Notes: generated by a model not told the origin, from the sequence alone. DNA of 64,000 nucleotides from Rhodospirillaceae bacterium UBA4468 (GCA_002389385.1 DGOK01000012.1:1-64000), one strand, 5' to 3'. Positions 50,538 through 59,150 are shown, counted from the first letter of the stretch. A program made the numbers and translations.

Positions 50538-51805
50538 TGACTGACGCTGCACAATTGGCTAAAGGCCCTGGTGATAATTCCACACAGGCGTTTGATGTAG
50601 ACCGTATCCGTGAGGATTTTCCTGTGCTTAAGGAAATGGTTTATGACAAGCCTTTGGTTTTCCTAGACAACGGTGCCAGTGCACAAAAGCCTCGTCAGGT
50701 CATTGAGGCCATGACGGATTGCATGGAGCATTATTACGCCAATGTGCACCGTGGGAATCATCGGCTTAGCCAGCTCTCGACCGTAGGGTACGAAAAAGCC
50801 CGAGAAAGCGTCGCACGTTTTATGAATGCGCCAAATCAGGATGAAGTGATCTTCACCAAGGGTGCCACCGAGGCCATTAATCTGGTCGCGTCCAGTTATG
50901 GTCGGACATTCTTGAAGGAAGGCGACGAAATCATCGTCACGGTGATGGAGCATCACGCCAACATCGTGCCATGGCAGTTGCTGCGTGCTGAAAAGGGTAT
51001 CGTCCTCAAGGTTGTGCCGATCGATGATGACGGCAACTTCTTGATGGATGAATTCGAGGCGTTGTTGTCGCCTAAGACGAAACTGGTTTCAGTGCCGCAT
51101 ATCTCGAACGTGCTTGGTACAATCCTGCCCATCGAAGAAATTATTCGGAAATCCCACGCAGCAGGCGCCAAAGTTCTGATTGATGGCTGTCAGGCCGTGC
51201 CGCACACAAAAGTTGATGTACAGGCGTTGGGCGCAGATTTTTACGTTTTTTCTAGCCATAAACTCTATGGCCCGACAGGTATCGGTGTTCTTTGGGCACC
51301 CTTGGATATCTTGAATGCCATGCCGCCTTATCAGGGCGGTGGCGATATGATTGACCGTGTGACTTTTGAAGAAACAACGTTTCAAAATGCCCCGCATCGT
51401 TTCGAAGCCGGCACACCTGCCATTATCGAAGCGATTGGACTGAACGCCGCCATTGAATATGTTGAGAGCATTGGTCTCGAAAACATCGCGGCCCATGAAG
51501 TCGGGCTTTTGCATTACGCGACTGAGCGTCTGCAAAGCATTGAAGGCTTACATGTTATCGGCAATGCTGATGAGAAGGCCTCCATTATTTCGTTTGTGAT
51601 GGACGATGCGCATATCTCGGACATTGGTACGATCATAGATCGTGCTGGTGTTGCGGTACGCGTAGGTCATCACTGTGCGCAGCCGTTGATGGATCGTTAT
51701 GGGATTCCTGGTACGGCCCGGGCATCCTTCGGTCTTTATAATACCAAGCAGGAAATTGACGCCCTGCACGACTCTCTTTTGATTGTAAAAGAGATGTTTT
51801 CATAA
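50537..51805 (+). CDS. sufS: Class II cysteine desulfurase SufS
   Basis: A 422-residue desulfurase of the SufS class. The start is ATG 50537 (MTDAAQLAKGPG), overlapping the sufD stop; the longer frame begins inside sufD. Class II features: FLDNGASAQKPRQVIEAM opening, TKGATEAINLVASSYG, lysine in DFYVFSSHKLYGPTGIGVLW, and the catalytic cysteine in VRVGHHCAQPLMDRYG, on a long loop. It normally needs a SufE or SufU partner to pass sulfur on; neither is in this operon. The stop overlaps the start of the SufT gene. Confidence 0.95.
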   Translation: MTDAAQLAKGPGDNSTQAFDVDRIREDFPVLKEMVYDKPLVFLDNGASAQKPRQVIEAMTDCMEHYYANVHRGNHRLSQLSTVGYEKARESVARFMNAPNQDEVIFTKGATEAINLVASSYGRTFLKEGDEIIVTVMEHHANIVPWQLLRAEKGIVLKVVPIDDDGNFLMDEFEALLSPKTKLVSVPHISNVLGTILPIEEIIRKSHAAGAKVLIDGCQAVPHTKVDVQALGADFYVFSSHKLYGPTGIGVLWAPLDILNAMPPYQGGGDMIDRVTFEETTFQNAPHRFEAGTPAIIEAIGLNAAIEYVESIGLENIAAHEVGLLHYATERLQSIEGLHVIGNADEKASIISFVMDDAHISDIGTIIDRAGVAVRVGHHCAQPLMDRYGIPGTARASFGLYNTKQEIDALHDSLLIVKEMFS

Positions 51806-52386
51806 TGTTTGGACTTTTTAAAAAGAAAGAGATACCTGTGAACGATACACCAACAGTTACAGAACCCGCAGCGGTTCCGGCCACTCCTGAGAAAACACAA
51901 GCCGAGATCGATGCTGCTGAAGCCAAAGTGCAAGCGTCTCTCGTGCCGCGGGACGTGTTTGTCCCGCCGCCGGGTATGGAACCGGGTACACCAAGTCATA
52001 TTCCTGGTTTTGATTTTTCACCCGTTGATCCAGATGAAGAATTTCGTGCAAAGGGCGGTAGCCCACTGGCTGATGGCGTAGACGTCGCGACGGAAGAAGC
52101 GATTGTTGATGCATTACAGACGGTTTATGACCCAGAAATCCCAGTGAATATTTATGATTTGGGATTAATTTATAAAATTGATATAGCGGAAAATGGCGAA
52201 ATCAAAATCGATATGAGTTTGACGGCTCCAGGTTGCCCGGTTGCCGGTGAAATGCCAGGAATGGTCGCACGCGCTGTTGAAGAAGTTGAAGGCACCGGCA
52301 AGATTGAAGTCTTGTTGGTTTGGGACCCGGCGTGGTCACCTGAATTAATGTCAGAAGATGCAAAGCTGGCGCTTGGAATGGGTTGA
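51805..52386 (+). CDS. sufT: SUF-associated MIP18/DUF59-family protein (SufT-like)
   Basis: A 193-residue protein. The N-terminal half (about 1-95) is Pro/Ala-rich and probably disordered, longer than in most SufT proteins. The C-terminal DUF59/MIP18 domain (about 96-190) has IVDALQTVYDPEIPVNIYDLGLIYKI and the conserved cysteine in LTAPGCPVAGEMP. Such proteins help mature Fe-S proteins under high demand. Its place in the suf operon, with start overlapping the sufS stop at 51805, supports that role, though the exact clients are unknown. Confidence 0.9.
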   Translation: MFGLFKKKEIPVNDTPTVTEPAAVPATPEKTQAEIDAAEAKVQASLVPRDVFVPPPGMEPGTPSHIPGFDFSPVDPDEEFRAKGGSPLADGVDVATEEAIVDALQTVYDPEIPVNIYDLGLIYKIDIAENGEIKIDMSLTAPGCPVAGEMPGMVARAVEEVEGTGKIEVLLVWDPAWSPELMSEDAKLALGMG

Positions 52387-52439
52387 TCCCGTATAACAAG
52401 TAAGATACCAAAGATAAAAGACGGACGGAGAGAACTAAA

Positions 52440-52787
52440 ATGACCGAACAATCAAAGCCACAGCTGATCAGCTTGACGGATAATGCCGCGCAGCATGTCC
52501 GCGAATTGATGACAAAAAGCGATACGCCAGTTGCTGGATTACGGGTGACGATCAACACCAAAGGGTGTTCAGGTCTTTCTTATGTCTTTGAATATGCAGA
52601 AGAAAAACGCCCATTCGAAGAAGAAGTCGATTATGACGGTGCGCGGGTCTTTATCGATCCGATGGCCACGATGTTCCTGGTTGGCGCCGAAATGGACTTC
52701 GAAGATGGCGCCCTCAGAAGCGGCTTCACCTTTAATAATCCTAACGAAAAAAGCCGCTGCGGATGTGGTGAAAGCTTCTCGGTCTAA
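52440..52787 (+). CDS. sufA: A-type Fe-S carrier (SufA/IscA family)
   Basis: A 115-residue carrier that passes Fe-S clusters to target proteins. The three conserved cysteines are Cys43 (NTKGCSGLSYVFEYA) and Cys107/Cys109 (SRCGCGESFSV), the standard C-x(60-65)-C-x-C spacing. Because the genes alongside are suf rather than isc or hsc genes, SufA is a fair name, but the IscA, SufA and ErpA subfamilies cannot be separated with certainty here. It is 53 bases after the SufT gene, with a GGAGAG ribosome site. Confidence 0.93.
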   Translation: MTEQSKPQLISLTDNAAQHVRELMTKSDTPVAGLRVTINTKGCSGLSYVFEYAEEKRPFEEEVDYDGARVFIDPMATMFLVGAEMDFEDGALRSGFTFNNPNEKSRCGCGESFSV

Positions 52788-52792
52788 ATCTC

Positions 52793-53125
52793 GTGAGTGT
52801 CTATAAAGTTACCTTTATCCATCCTGATGGTCGTGAACAGATGTGCGAAGCCCCGGAAGGGCTCTCGGTCCTTGAGGTTGCGCACCGGAACATGATAGAT
52901 ATTGAAGGTGCCTGCGAAGGCTCGATGGCGTGTTCCACATGTCATGTGATCGTCGGTACGGATTGGTTCGATAAACTGGATGAGGCAGAAGAAGAGGAAG
53001 AGGATATGCTCGACCTCACATTCGGCCTTAAGCGAACATCACGCCTTGGTTGTCAAATTCGGATGAGCGCTGATCTTGATGGCCTCGTCGTTCAGCTCCC
53101 CAAAGAACACCGCAATATTATGTGA
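52793..53125 (+). CDS. fdx: [2Fe-2S] ferredoxin, adrenodoxin type
   Basis: A 110-residue electron carrier for Fe-S assembly. It starts with GTG at 52793 (VSVYKVTFIHPDG), five bases after the A-type carrier stop. Ligands are Cys41, Cys47, Cys50 (C-x5-C-x2-C: ACEGSMACSTC) and Cys87 (RLGCQIRM). The acidic loop DEAEEEEEDMLD is typical of the adrenodoxin group. It is the last gene of the operon and is followed by a strong hairpin. Confidence 0.93.
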   Translation: MSVYKVTFIHPDGREQMCEAPEGLSVLEVAHRNMIDIEGACEGSMACSTCHVIVGTDWFDKLDEAEEEEEDMLDLTFGLKRTSRLGCQIRMSADLDGLVVQLPKEHRNIM

Positions 53126-53134
53126 TCATCTCAC

Positions 53135-53154
53135 CCCTCTCCCTTGGGAGAGGG
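53135..53154 (+). terminator. Strong hairpin after the Fe-S operon
   Basis: CCCTCTCCC and GGGAGAGGG form a 9-bp complementary pair around TT, folding as an 8-bp stem with a four-base loop. It lies ten bases after the ferredoxin stop. There is no long T-run, so it may halt transcription weakly or protect the 3' end. It also resembles a common dispersed repeat and is paired with the related hairpin at 53219-53238. Confidence 0.55.
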
Positions 53155-53218
53155 CAGCGCGTAGCACCGGTTGAGAAGTCGTTATACAGTATGAATGGCT
53201 CGAACCCCCTCATCCAGT

Positions 53219-53238
53219 CTTTCTCCCGAAGGAGAAGG
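53219..53238 (-). repeat. Second, related hairpin in opposite orientation
   Basis: CTTTCTCC and GGAGAAGG pair around CGAA with one G-U wobble. Read on the minus strand, the sequence CCCCTTCTCCTTCGGGAGAA parallels the first hairpin's CCCCTCTCCCTTGGGAGAGG, so the two look like inverted copies about 64 bases apart between convergent genes. Confidence 0.5.
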
Positions 53239-53284
53239 GGCTCACGTACGTACATTTCTCTTACGATGAGATAGGGGAATACAC

Positions 53285-54292
53285 CTAAACCAGCTTCACC
53301 AATTGCTTGCCGACGTTTTTACCTTCCAGCATGCCGATGAACGCGCTCGGTGCATTCTCAATACCTTGCGCAACGGTTTCCCGCGAAATGAGGCGGTCTG
53401 CAACAATAAGGTCTTCGATCTCGGCGCGTGCCTCTGGCCAGCGGGCTTTGTGCACATTCAAAACAAAGCCTTCCATGGTCAAAGATTTATCAAAGAAAAG
53501 ATGCATGTTCTTAACGCCGTAGCTTGCACCTTCTTCGTTATATGCTGACAAAACACCACACACCGGGATGCGGCCGAATTTGTTCATGTTGGCCATCGCG
53601 GCATCAAGAACGGCGCCGCCCACATTATCGAAATAGACATCGACACCATCTGGTGATGCGGCACGAATTTGCGCTTCAAGGTCTGGCGCTTTGTAATCGA
53701 CACAGGCATCAAAGCCGAAATCCTCGACGACAGTTTTACATTTATCAGGACCACCTGCGATGCCGATGGCTTTGCAGTCCATAGCTTTGGCAAGCTGACC
53801 CACGGTGCCGCCAACCGATCCCGCAGCGGCTGAAACCAAAACGGTTTCTCCAGCTTTGGCGCGCCCGGTGATCTTTAAGCCAATCCACGCCGTGGTCCCC
53901 GTAGACCCGCACGCGCCCAAGTATGCGCTTAATGGCACATCTTGTTTAGGTGTGATGATGAAATCGAGATCGGTGCCATCCGAGACAACATGGGTCTGCC
54001 AGCCGAGCCGTCCAACCACATGTGTGCCGACAGGGAAGTCAGCGTTCTTGGTCTCAATGACTTCGCCCAGAACGCGTCCGATCATCAGATCGCCCGGAGC
54101 GAGAAAGCGTGGCGCATATGTCCAACCACCGCCCATTAGCATCCGCTGATAAGGATCAAGCGAGAGAAAATAGTTTTTGAGGAGAAATTGTCCATCTTCG
54201 ATGCCGGGCATTGGCACTGTGACGATATCGAAATTGTCTGGTGTCGGTAAACCTTTGGGTTCGCTTTTGAATAGGACCTGCGTATTGGACAT
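53285..54292 (-). CDS. NADP-dependent zinc-free MDR oxidoreductase (CurA/leukotriene B4 dehydrogenase-like)
   Basis: A 335-residue reductase of the medium-chain dehydrogenase/reductase superfamily. It opens with the family pattern LLKNYFLSLDPYQRMLM, has no zinc ligands, and carries the nucleotide loop SAAAGSVGGTVGQLAKAMDCKAIGIAGG (glycine-rich) followed by FDACVDYKAPD and VDVYFDNVGG. Homologues reduce conjugated carbon-carbon double bonds of enones and alkenals with NADPH. Natural substrate unknown. It diverges from the RraA-like gene, with a 93-base gap, and may belong to the same catabolic set. Confidence 0.9.
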   Translation of the reverse strand: MSNTQVLFKSEPKGLPTPDNFDIVTVPMPGIEDGQFLLKNYFLSLDPYQRMLMGGGWTYAPRFLAPGDLMIGRVLGEVIETKNADFPVGTHVVGRLGWQTHVVSDGTDLDFIITPKQDVPLSAYLGACGSTGTTAWIGLKITGRAKAGETVLVSAAAGSVGGTVGQLAKAMDCKAIGIAGGPDKCKTVVEDFGFDACVDYKAPDLEAQIRAASPDGVDVYFDNVGGAVLDAAMANMNKFGRIPVCGVLSAYNEEGASYGVKNMHLFFDKSLTMEGFVLNVHKARWPEARAEIEDLIVADRLISRETVAQGIENAPSAFIGMLEGKNVGKQLVKLV

Positions 54293-54385
54293 TTTACTTC
54301 CTCGTCTCTCGTGTTACGGGACTACAGTGATTATCTTGGGTGTAGAGGGCGGATTAACAAGCCGAACGTTTGGGGCTAGGTCAAA

Positions 54386-55084
54386 ATGGATCAATCATTA
54401 AGAACTGCATTGCAAGGTGTGACGACAGCAACGTTAACAACGGTGATGTTAAAGCGCGGTATTCGCACCACTTGGTTAAAAGGCACGATGCCTTATGCAA
54501 CGGCTGAAAACCGAATTGTGGGCCCGGCCTTCACCATGCGCTTCATTCCAGCTCGCGAAGATCTAGCAACGCCCGAAGCCTGGAAGTCACCAAATTCTAC
54601 GCGTGCCGCCATCGAAGAAATGTCCGAAGGATGTGTATGTGTCGTCGATGCGCGCGGTATCGACACGGCAGGTGTGTTTGGTGATATCCTTACGCTACGC
54701 ATGAAAAAACGTGGCGTGACCGGGATGGTGACAGACGGTGTGATGCGGGATTCAGCAGGTGTGAAAGCCACGGATTTACCGATCTGGTGTAGTGGAACAG
54801 CCGCGCCAGCTGCGATTGCGACGATGGCTTTTGTGGGCTGGCAGGAACCGATTGGATGCGGCGGTACAGCTGTATTTCCGGGCGATATAATTGTGGCTGA
54901 TGAAGACGGCGCCGTGGTGATTCCTCAAGCGATTGTCGGTGAGGTCGCTGCACTTGCGACAGAACAGGAAAAGTTTGAAGCCTGGATTGTGGGTGAAGTG
55001 GAAAAAGGTTGTAAGCTGCCAGGTTTATATCCACCTGATGATGAGACGCTGGCACGCTACAAAAAGGAACAAGAAGATGGATGA
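54386..55084 (+). CDS. RraA/HMG aldolase-family protein
   Basis: A 232-residue protein of the RraA fold. It has the class II pyruvate aldolase signature: G-D at GVFGDILT, twenty residues, then R-D in GVMRD, which in HMG/CHA aldolases binds pyruvate and metal. Also visible are IVGPAFTMRF and GDIIVADEDGAVVIP. These support a metal-dependent aldolase or oxaloacetate decarboxylase that ends aromatic-acid catabolism more than an RNase E regulator. The stop overlaps the cupin gene start by eight bases, so they are coupled. Confidence 0.82.
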   Translation: MDQSLRTALQGVTTATLTTVMLKRGIRTTWLKGTMPYATAENRIVGPAFTMRFIPAREDLATPEAWKSPNSTRAAIEEMSEGCVCVVDARGIDTAGVFGDILTLRMKKRGVTGMVTDGVMRDSAGVKATDLPIWCSGTAAPAAIATMAFVGWQEPIGCGGTAVFPGDIIVADEDGAVVIPQAIVGEVAALATEQEKFEAWIVGEVEKGCKLPGLYPPDDETLARYKKEQEDG

Positions 55085-55604
55085 TGGTGTAAAACCAAAG
55101 ATACCGGCACCGTATACTGGACCAAATGTGGTCGGTGGACTGGACGAAATTTTTATTCAAGATGCGTTTACCAATGATGACGAGCGGCTATGGGTGCCAT
55201 TGGCACCGGATCGCTGGTCACGGCCATTGTGCCTAAATGTGTCGCAGGGCTACTGGGTTCATTTGACCAAAGTTAAAGGGGGTGGGTTCCTGTCACGCCA
55301 CCGCCATCCGGCACCGGTGCATGGGTTTGTTATCAAAGGCACGTGGCGATACCTCGAACATGATTGGGTCGCAGGGCCGGGCTCATACCTGTTTGAGCCA
55401 CCAGGTGAAATCCATACGCTGGTTGTTGATGAAGATTGTGACGAGATGATTACGCTGTTCCACAATACGGGTGCGATTATCTATTGCGACGAAGACGGTA
55501 AGACAACAGGTACAACGGATGTGTTTGACCGTGTTGAAGCCTGTCGCAAACATTTCATCGATGTGGGTTTGGGCGTGGACTTTGTTGAGCAATTCATCCG
55601 CTGA
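55077..55604 (+). CDS. Cupin of the 2,4'-dihydroxyacetophenone dioxygenase family
   Basis: A 175-residue metal-binding cupin starting at ATG 55077, inside the end of the RraA-like gene (ATGGATGA overlap). The double-stranded beta-helix has the first cupin motif GGGFLSRHRHPAPVHGFVIKGTWRY (His residues and Glu-equivalent for metal) and the second PPGEIHTLVV with His. The LEHDWVAGPGSYLFEPPGE segment is typical of the 2,4'-dihydroxyacetophenone dioxygenase (DAD) family, which cleaves a C-C bond next to an aromatic ring. The real substrate here is unknown. Confidence 0.82.
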   Translation: MDDGVKPKIPAPYTGPNVVGGLDEIFIQDAFTNDDERLWVPLAPDRWSRPLCLNVSQGYWVHLTKVKGGGFLSRHRHPAPVHGFVIKGTWRYLEHDWVAGPGSYLFEPPGEIHTLVVDEDCDEMITLFHNTGAIIYCDEDGKTTGTTDVFDRVEACRKHFIDVGLGVDFVEQFIR

Positions 55605-55632
55605 CATTGTGTCAGATCGATAAGGGGAACGT

Positions 55633-56115
55633 GTGATGATGCGGAATGTATTGATACTTGTAGCCGTCGTAGCGGTATTGCTCGGATATCAACTTTATAC
55701 GCATAAGTCTGAAGTGTCTGAGCGGGCGTTGCAGCCCAAGAACGAACAAATCGTTTCCCAGGGCCAAGCGTTATACATGGCGCATTGCGCAAGCTGTCAT
55801 GGCGACAACCTTGAAGGACAAGAAAACTGGCGGCAGCGATTGGCCTCAGGACGTTTGCCAGCGCCGCCCCATGATGAAACCGGGCATACCTGGCACCACG
55901 ATGACGAGGCGCTGTTCAATGTGACGCAGTATGGTCCGCAATACGTTGCCGGCGCAGATTATCAAAGCGACATGCCAAGCTTTGAAGGCGTGATCAGTGA
56001 TGCCGAGATCGTTGCCGTTTTATCGTTCATCAAGTCTACGTGGCCCGCAAAGGCACAGGCCACCCATGACGAAATCAATCGTCGGTCAGAGATCACACGA
56101 CAGCAGCAGAATTAA
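55633..56115 (+). CDS. Class I cytochrome c, membrane-anchored or exported
   Basis: A 160-residue protein with a hydrophobic N-terminal segment (MRNVLILVAVVAVLLGYQLY; about 4-22) and a cytochrome c domain with one haem site, AHCASCHGDNLEGQ (CxxCH). The axial methionine is probably in YQSDMPSFEGVI. Start GTG 55633 or the next ATG both follow AAGGGG. It should carry electrons in the periplasm. It stands between the DAD-type cupin and the DmdA-like gene, but converges on the latter, so any link to these enzymes is only positional. Confidence 0.88.
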   Translation: MMMRNVLILVAVVAVLLGYQLYTHKSEVSERALQPKNEQIVSQGQALYMAHCASCHGDNLEGQENWRQRLASGRLPAPPHDETGHTWHHDDEALFNVTQYGPQYVAGADYQSDMPSFEGVISDAEIVAVLSFIKSTWPAKAQATHDEINRRSEITRQQQN

Positions 56116-56137
56116 TAATTTAAAATGATAGGCGAGC

Positions 56138-57247
56138 TTAAATAAACGATTTTTCGCAAACAGTAGCTTTGCGCATTCCATCGGGCGTTTGAACCTCGAT
56201 AATGGTGCCGTCGTCCCAATATTCACGATCAATCATCCCGATAGCGACATTGGTTTCAAAGTCTGGGGACCAGACAGCGGATGTTATCTCACCAATTTCT
56301 TTACCATCGACAAATGCTAGCCACATATTGGTGCATAATGGAACTTTGTCGCCGTCGATAGATATGCTACGGATTTGCCGCATGGGCCCTTCCATGGCGA
56401 CGCGCAGCAAGGCATCACGACCCACGCACCCAATCGCCAGGATTGTGTCACAGAACCTGCCCAAGCCGCACTCATGCGGTGTATTCCTCCAATTCATATC
56501 ATTGCCGTAAGACAGTAAGCCAGCCTCGACGCGTTCAATAGCGTTCGGGCATCCTGCACGTACATTAAGATCTGCACCCGCTTCCATCAGTGCATCCCAC
56601 AAAGGCTCACCATATTCGGTGCCGTCGACATAAATCTCATAACCACCTTGTTTGGAATACCCTGACCGGGCAATTGCCATGGATTGGCCTAGAAAGTCAT
56701 ACATTCGAAACTTGAAAAACTTAATGTCGCGGACACTTTCACCAAATACACGCGCCATCAGGTCTTCGGCTTTGGGGCCCTGGATGGCGAGGGGAGAGAC
56801 ATCTGGTTCGTTAACATCGACATCAAGCCTGAAGCCGTACGCAATACCTTGCGCCCAATAAAGCGTGTCGTTGTCAGCAATGGAGATGTAAAATTTCTCT
56901 TCGTCAAACTTGAGGGCGACTGGATCATTCAGCATGCCCCCTGTGGCATCGACAATTGGCACGTAATAGCACTGACCAGGTGTCATCGCGCGAAGATCGC
57001 GCGGTGTGAGCATTTGCATCAATTTGGCAGCATCAGGCCCTTTGATTTCAATTTGTCGTTCACACGACACATCCCAAATTTGAACATGTTTTTTAAGATG
57101 ATGATAATCAGCTTCGACGCTTTTGAATACGGTCGGCAAAAGCATATGATTATAGACGGTGTAGGCTTTTACCCCTGCCTCGGTGACGCGGCGTGTAAAG
57201 GGTGTGTGGCGCAGGCGGCGCGAAATCGAAAGCAGGGGAGCGTTCAT
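56138..57247 (-). CDS. dmdA: Dimethylsulfoniopropionate demethylase-like GcvT-family protein
   Basis: A 369-residue folate-dependent methyltransferase homologue. DmdA removes a methyl from DMSP to tetrahydrofolate and is about this size. The N-terminal region TPFTRRVTEAGVKAYTVYNHMLLPTVFKS and the later WDVSCERQIEIKGPDAAKLMQMLTPRDL match the DmdA pattern (for example KNYTVYNHMLLPT in marine DmdA) rather than glycine-cleavage GcvT. Other parts: ARSGYSKQGGYEIYV, GCPNAIERVEAGLLSYGND. ATG 57247 has an AGAGG ribosome site. Other DmdA-like paralogues exist, so the DMSP activity should be taken as likely, not proven. Confidence 0.8.
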   Translation of the reverse strand: MNAPLLSISRRLRHTPFTRRVTEAGVKAYTVYNHMLLPTVFKSVEADYHHLKKHVQIWDVSCERQIEIKGPDAAKLMQMLTPRDLRAMTPGQCYYVPIVDATGGMLNDPVALKFDEEKFYISIADNDTLYWAQGIAYGFRLDVDVNEPDVSPLAIQGPKAEDLMARVFGESVRDIKFFKFRMYDFLGQSMAIARSGYSKQGGYEIYVDGTEYGEPLWDALMEAGADLNVRAGCPNAIERVEAGLLSYGNDMNWRNTPHECGLGRFCDTILAIGCVGRDALLRVAMEGPMRQIRSISIDGDKVPLCTNMWLAFVDGKEIGEITSAVWSPDFETNVAIGMIDREYWDDGTIIEVQTPDGMRKATVCEKSFI

Positions 57248-57481
57248 GCAGAAACCTCTTATCCAAAATTACATAAATGAGCACGCCAACGCATTGGCAG
57301 CAATTTATCGTGCCTAATTTTTTTTATTGTGGATATCAAAATCGTACCTGCAGATGACGATTTTTTAGAGACGATAATGTGGTTCATTATATGGAAATCT
57401 GAAAAAAAATAGCTATTGATCCCAAGGCGAACACGAAAGACTATATCGATCGATGATTTTGAAATGTTATGTAAGGGAAAA

Positions 57482-58699
57482 ATGCAGACCATGAGCACGA
57501 TAAAAATTGCTGATAGAATGTCTAGAATTCAACAGTCAGCCAGCTCAGTGGCGACGCAAAGGGCACGCTTGTTGCGCGCCGAGGGGCATGATGTTGTGAC
57601 GTTAAGCGTTGGAGAGCCTGACTTTCCAACCCCTGAACATATTATCGATGCAGCGGCTGCTGGCGCTAAGCGCGGCGAAACGCGGTATACTCATGCAGCT
57701 GGAACACCGGCGTTGAAGCAAGCGATTGTTGATAAATTCAAACGCGAAAACGGGCTTGAGTACACATTGGACGAAGTCATGGTCTCAAGCGGTGGCAAGC
57801 AAGTGATCTTTGATGCCATCATTTCAACGATTGAAAAAGACGACGAAGTTATCGTACCTGCACCGTATTGGATTTCATATATCGATCATGTGAAGTTCGC
57901 AGGCGGCACCCCGGTCGTTGTTGAATGCTCCGAACAAAACGATTTCAAACTAATGCCTGACCAACTCGAAGCGGCCATAACATCTAAGACACGTTGGCTG
58001 ATTATTAACTCGCCAAGTAACCCGAGCGGTGCTGTTTATAGCGAAGCTGATTTGAAAGCGCTGGGTGAAGTTCTGTTACGCCATCCAAATGTCGCAATCC
58101 TCTGCGATGATATCTATGAGCATATTCTTTATGACGGGCATAAATTTGCGACCTTGGCGGCTGCTGAGCCGCGTCTATTTGATCGAACTGTAACCATGAA
58201 CGGCGTTTCAAAAGCGTATTCAATGACGGGGTGGCGGATCGGATATTGTGGTGGGCCTGTGTATTTGTTGAAAGAAATGACAAAGCTCCAACAGCAAGTG
58301 ACGGGTAGTAACTCTGCGGTCAGTCAGGCCGCCGCACTTGCTGCGCTCACAGGGCCCCAGGATTTCGTTGCAGAGCGTACACAGAAATTCCAGGACCGCC
58401 GGGACCTTGTTGTGTCGATGATCAATCAAGCGAAAGGATTGAGCTGCGATACACCAAAGGGTGCGTTTTACGTATTCCCGAATTGTGCTGAATTGATGGG
58501 CAAGAAAACCCCGGACGGCAAAGTCATTGAGAACGATACAGACTTGGTCATGTACTTCTTGGAAATCGAACATGTTGCGGTTGTTCAAGGTGCCGCATAC
58601 GGGCTATCGCCATTCTTTCGTATATCGTTCGCAACGTCTGACGAAGAACTTATTAAGGGATGTAAGCGGATTCAGCGGGCCTGTGCAGCATTGGTTTAA
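57482..58699 (+). CDS. aspC: Aspartate aminotransferase (class I)
   Basis: A 405-residue pyridoxal-phosphate enzyme starting at ATG 57482 (MQTMSTIKIADRM) behind AAGGGA. Motifs: LSVGEPDFPTPEHI near residue 45, SSGGKQVIFDA, NSPSNPSGAVY with the cofactor Asn, CDDIYEHILYDGHKF, cofactor lysine in NGVSKAYSMTGWRIGYCGG, and substrate Arg in FRISFATSDEEL. It resembles alphaproteobacterial AatA, which transfers amino groups between aspartate and 2-oxoglutarate (and sometimes prephenate). Its end overlaps the small minus-strand frame at 58653. Confidence 0.92.
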   Translation: MQTMSTIKIADRMSRIQQSASSVATQRARLLRAEGHDVVTLSVGEPDFPTPEHIIDAAAAGAKRGETRYTHAAGTPALKQAIVDKFKRENGLEYTLDEVMVSSGGKQVIFDAIISTIEKDDEVIVPAPYWISYIDHVKFAGGTPVVVECSEQNDFKLMPDQLEAAITSKTRWLIINSPSNPSGAVYSEADLKALGEVLLRHPNVAILCDDIYEHILYDGHKFATLAAAEPRLFDRTVTMNGVSKAYSMTGWRIGYCGGPVYLLKEMTKLQQQVTGSNSAVSQAAALAALTGPQDFVAERTQKFQDRRDLVVSMINQAKGLSCDTPKGAFYVFPNCAELMGKKTPDGKVIENDTDLVMYFLEIEHVAVVQGAAYGLSPFFRISFATSDEELIKGCKRIQRACAALV

Positions 58700-58988
58700 G
58701 TGCGGTGATTGCGTAAAAATTCTTTAAAGGCATCGCAAAGGCGACACGTATTTGTTTGACCGACAGATCGTTCGACATGTCTTGAAAATTGAGGCGGTAC
58801 TCGTCTTCAAAATGCTCTTTAAGCCAATCTTCAATAGGGCCAATTGCAAAGGATGTTTTGAATGTCAGGCCGCAGGCAAACGTAGTGCGGACACCGTTTT
58901 TTCGACGGTCGACGCCCTTAAAGTCTGTCCTTTCTGCTGCAGGCTTTTTATTCTGGCTACCGCCTGCAATGATTTCAAGAATGCCCAT
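58653..58988 (-). CDS. Small protein of unknown function
   Basis: A frame of 111 residues starting at ATG 58988 (MGILEIIAGGSQNKKPAAE). It has no signal or membrane helix. The centre has DRRKNGVRTTFACGLTFKTSF and a helical acidic part, IEDWLKEHFEDEYRLNFQDMSNDLSV. Composition and the absence of stops look like a real gene. I recognise no family, and no strong ribosome site is visible. Its 3' end overlaps the aminotransferase on the other strand by 47 bases, a common convergent arrangement, which slightly lowers confidence. Confidence 0.5.
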   Translation of the reverse strand: MGILEIIAGGSQNKKPAAERTDFKGVDRRKNGVRTTFACGLTFKTSFAIGPIEDWLKEHFEDEYRLNFQDMSNDLSVKQIRVAFAMPLKNFYAITALKPMLHRPAESAYIP

Positions 58989-59150
58989 CGTTATATATAG
59001 ATCCAAATTTTATCTCATTGTGCTGATATCATAAGTGAAAACAGCACGTTTTGCTATGATATACCTCAATCGGCCTATGGTAAGCTGATATATCGATCCC
59101 GATGTGAAATAACTATTTTGAAACATCGGTTGATTGGTTAACCTCGTACG

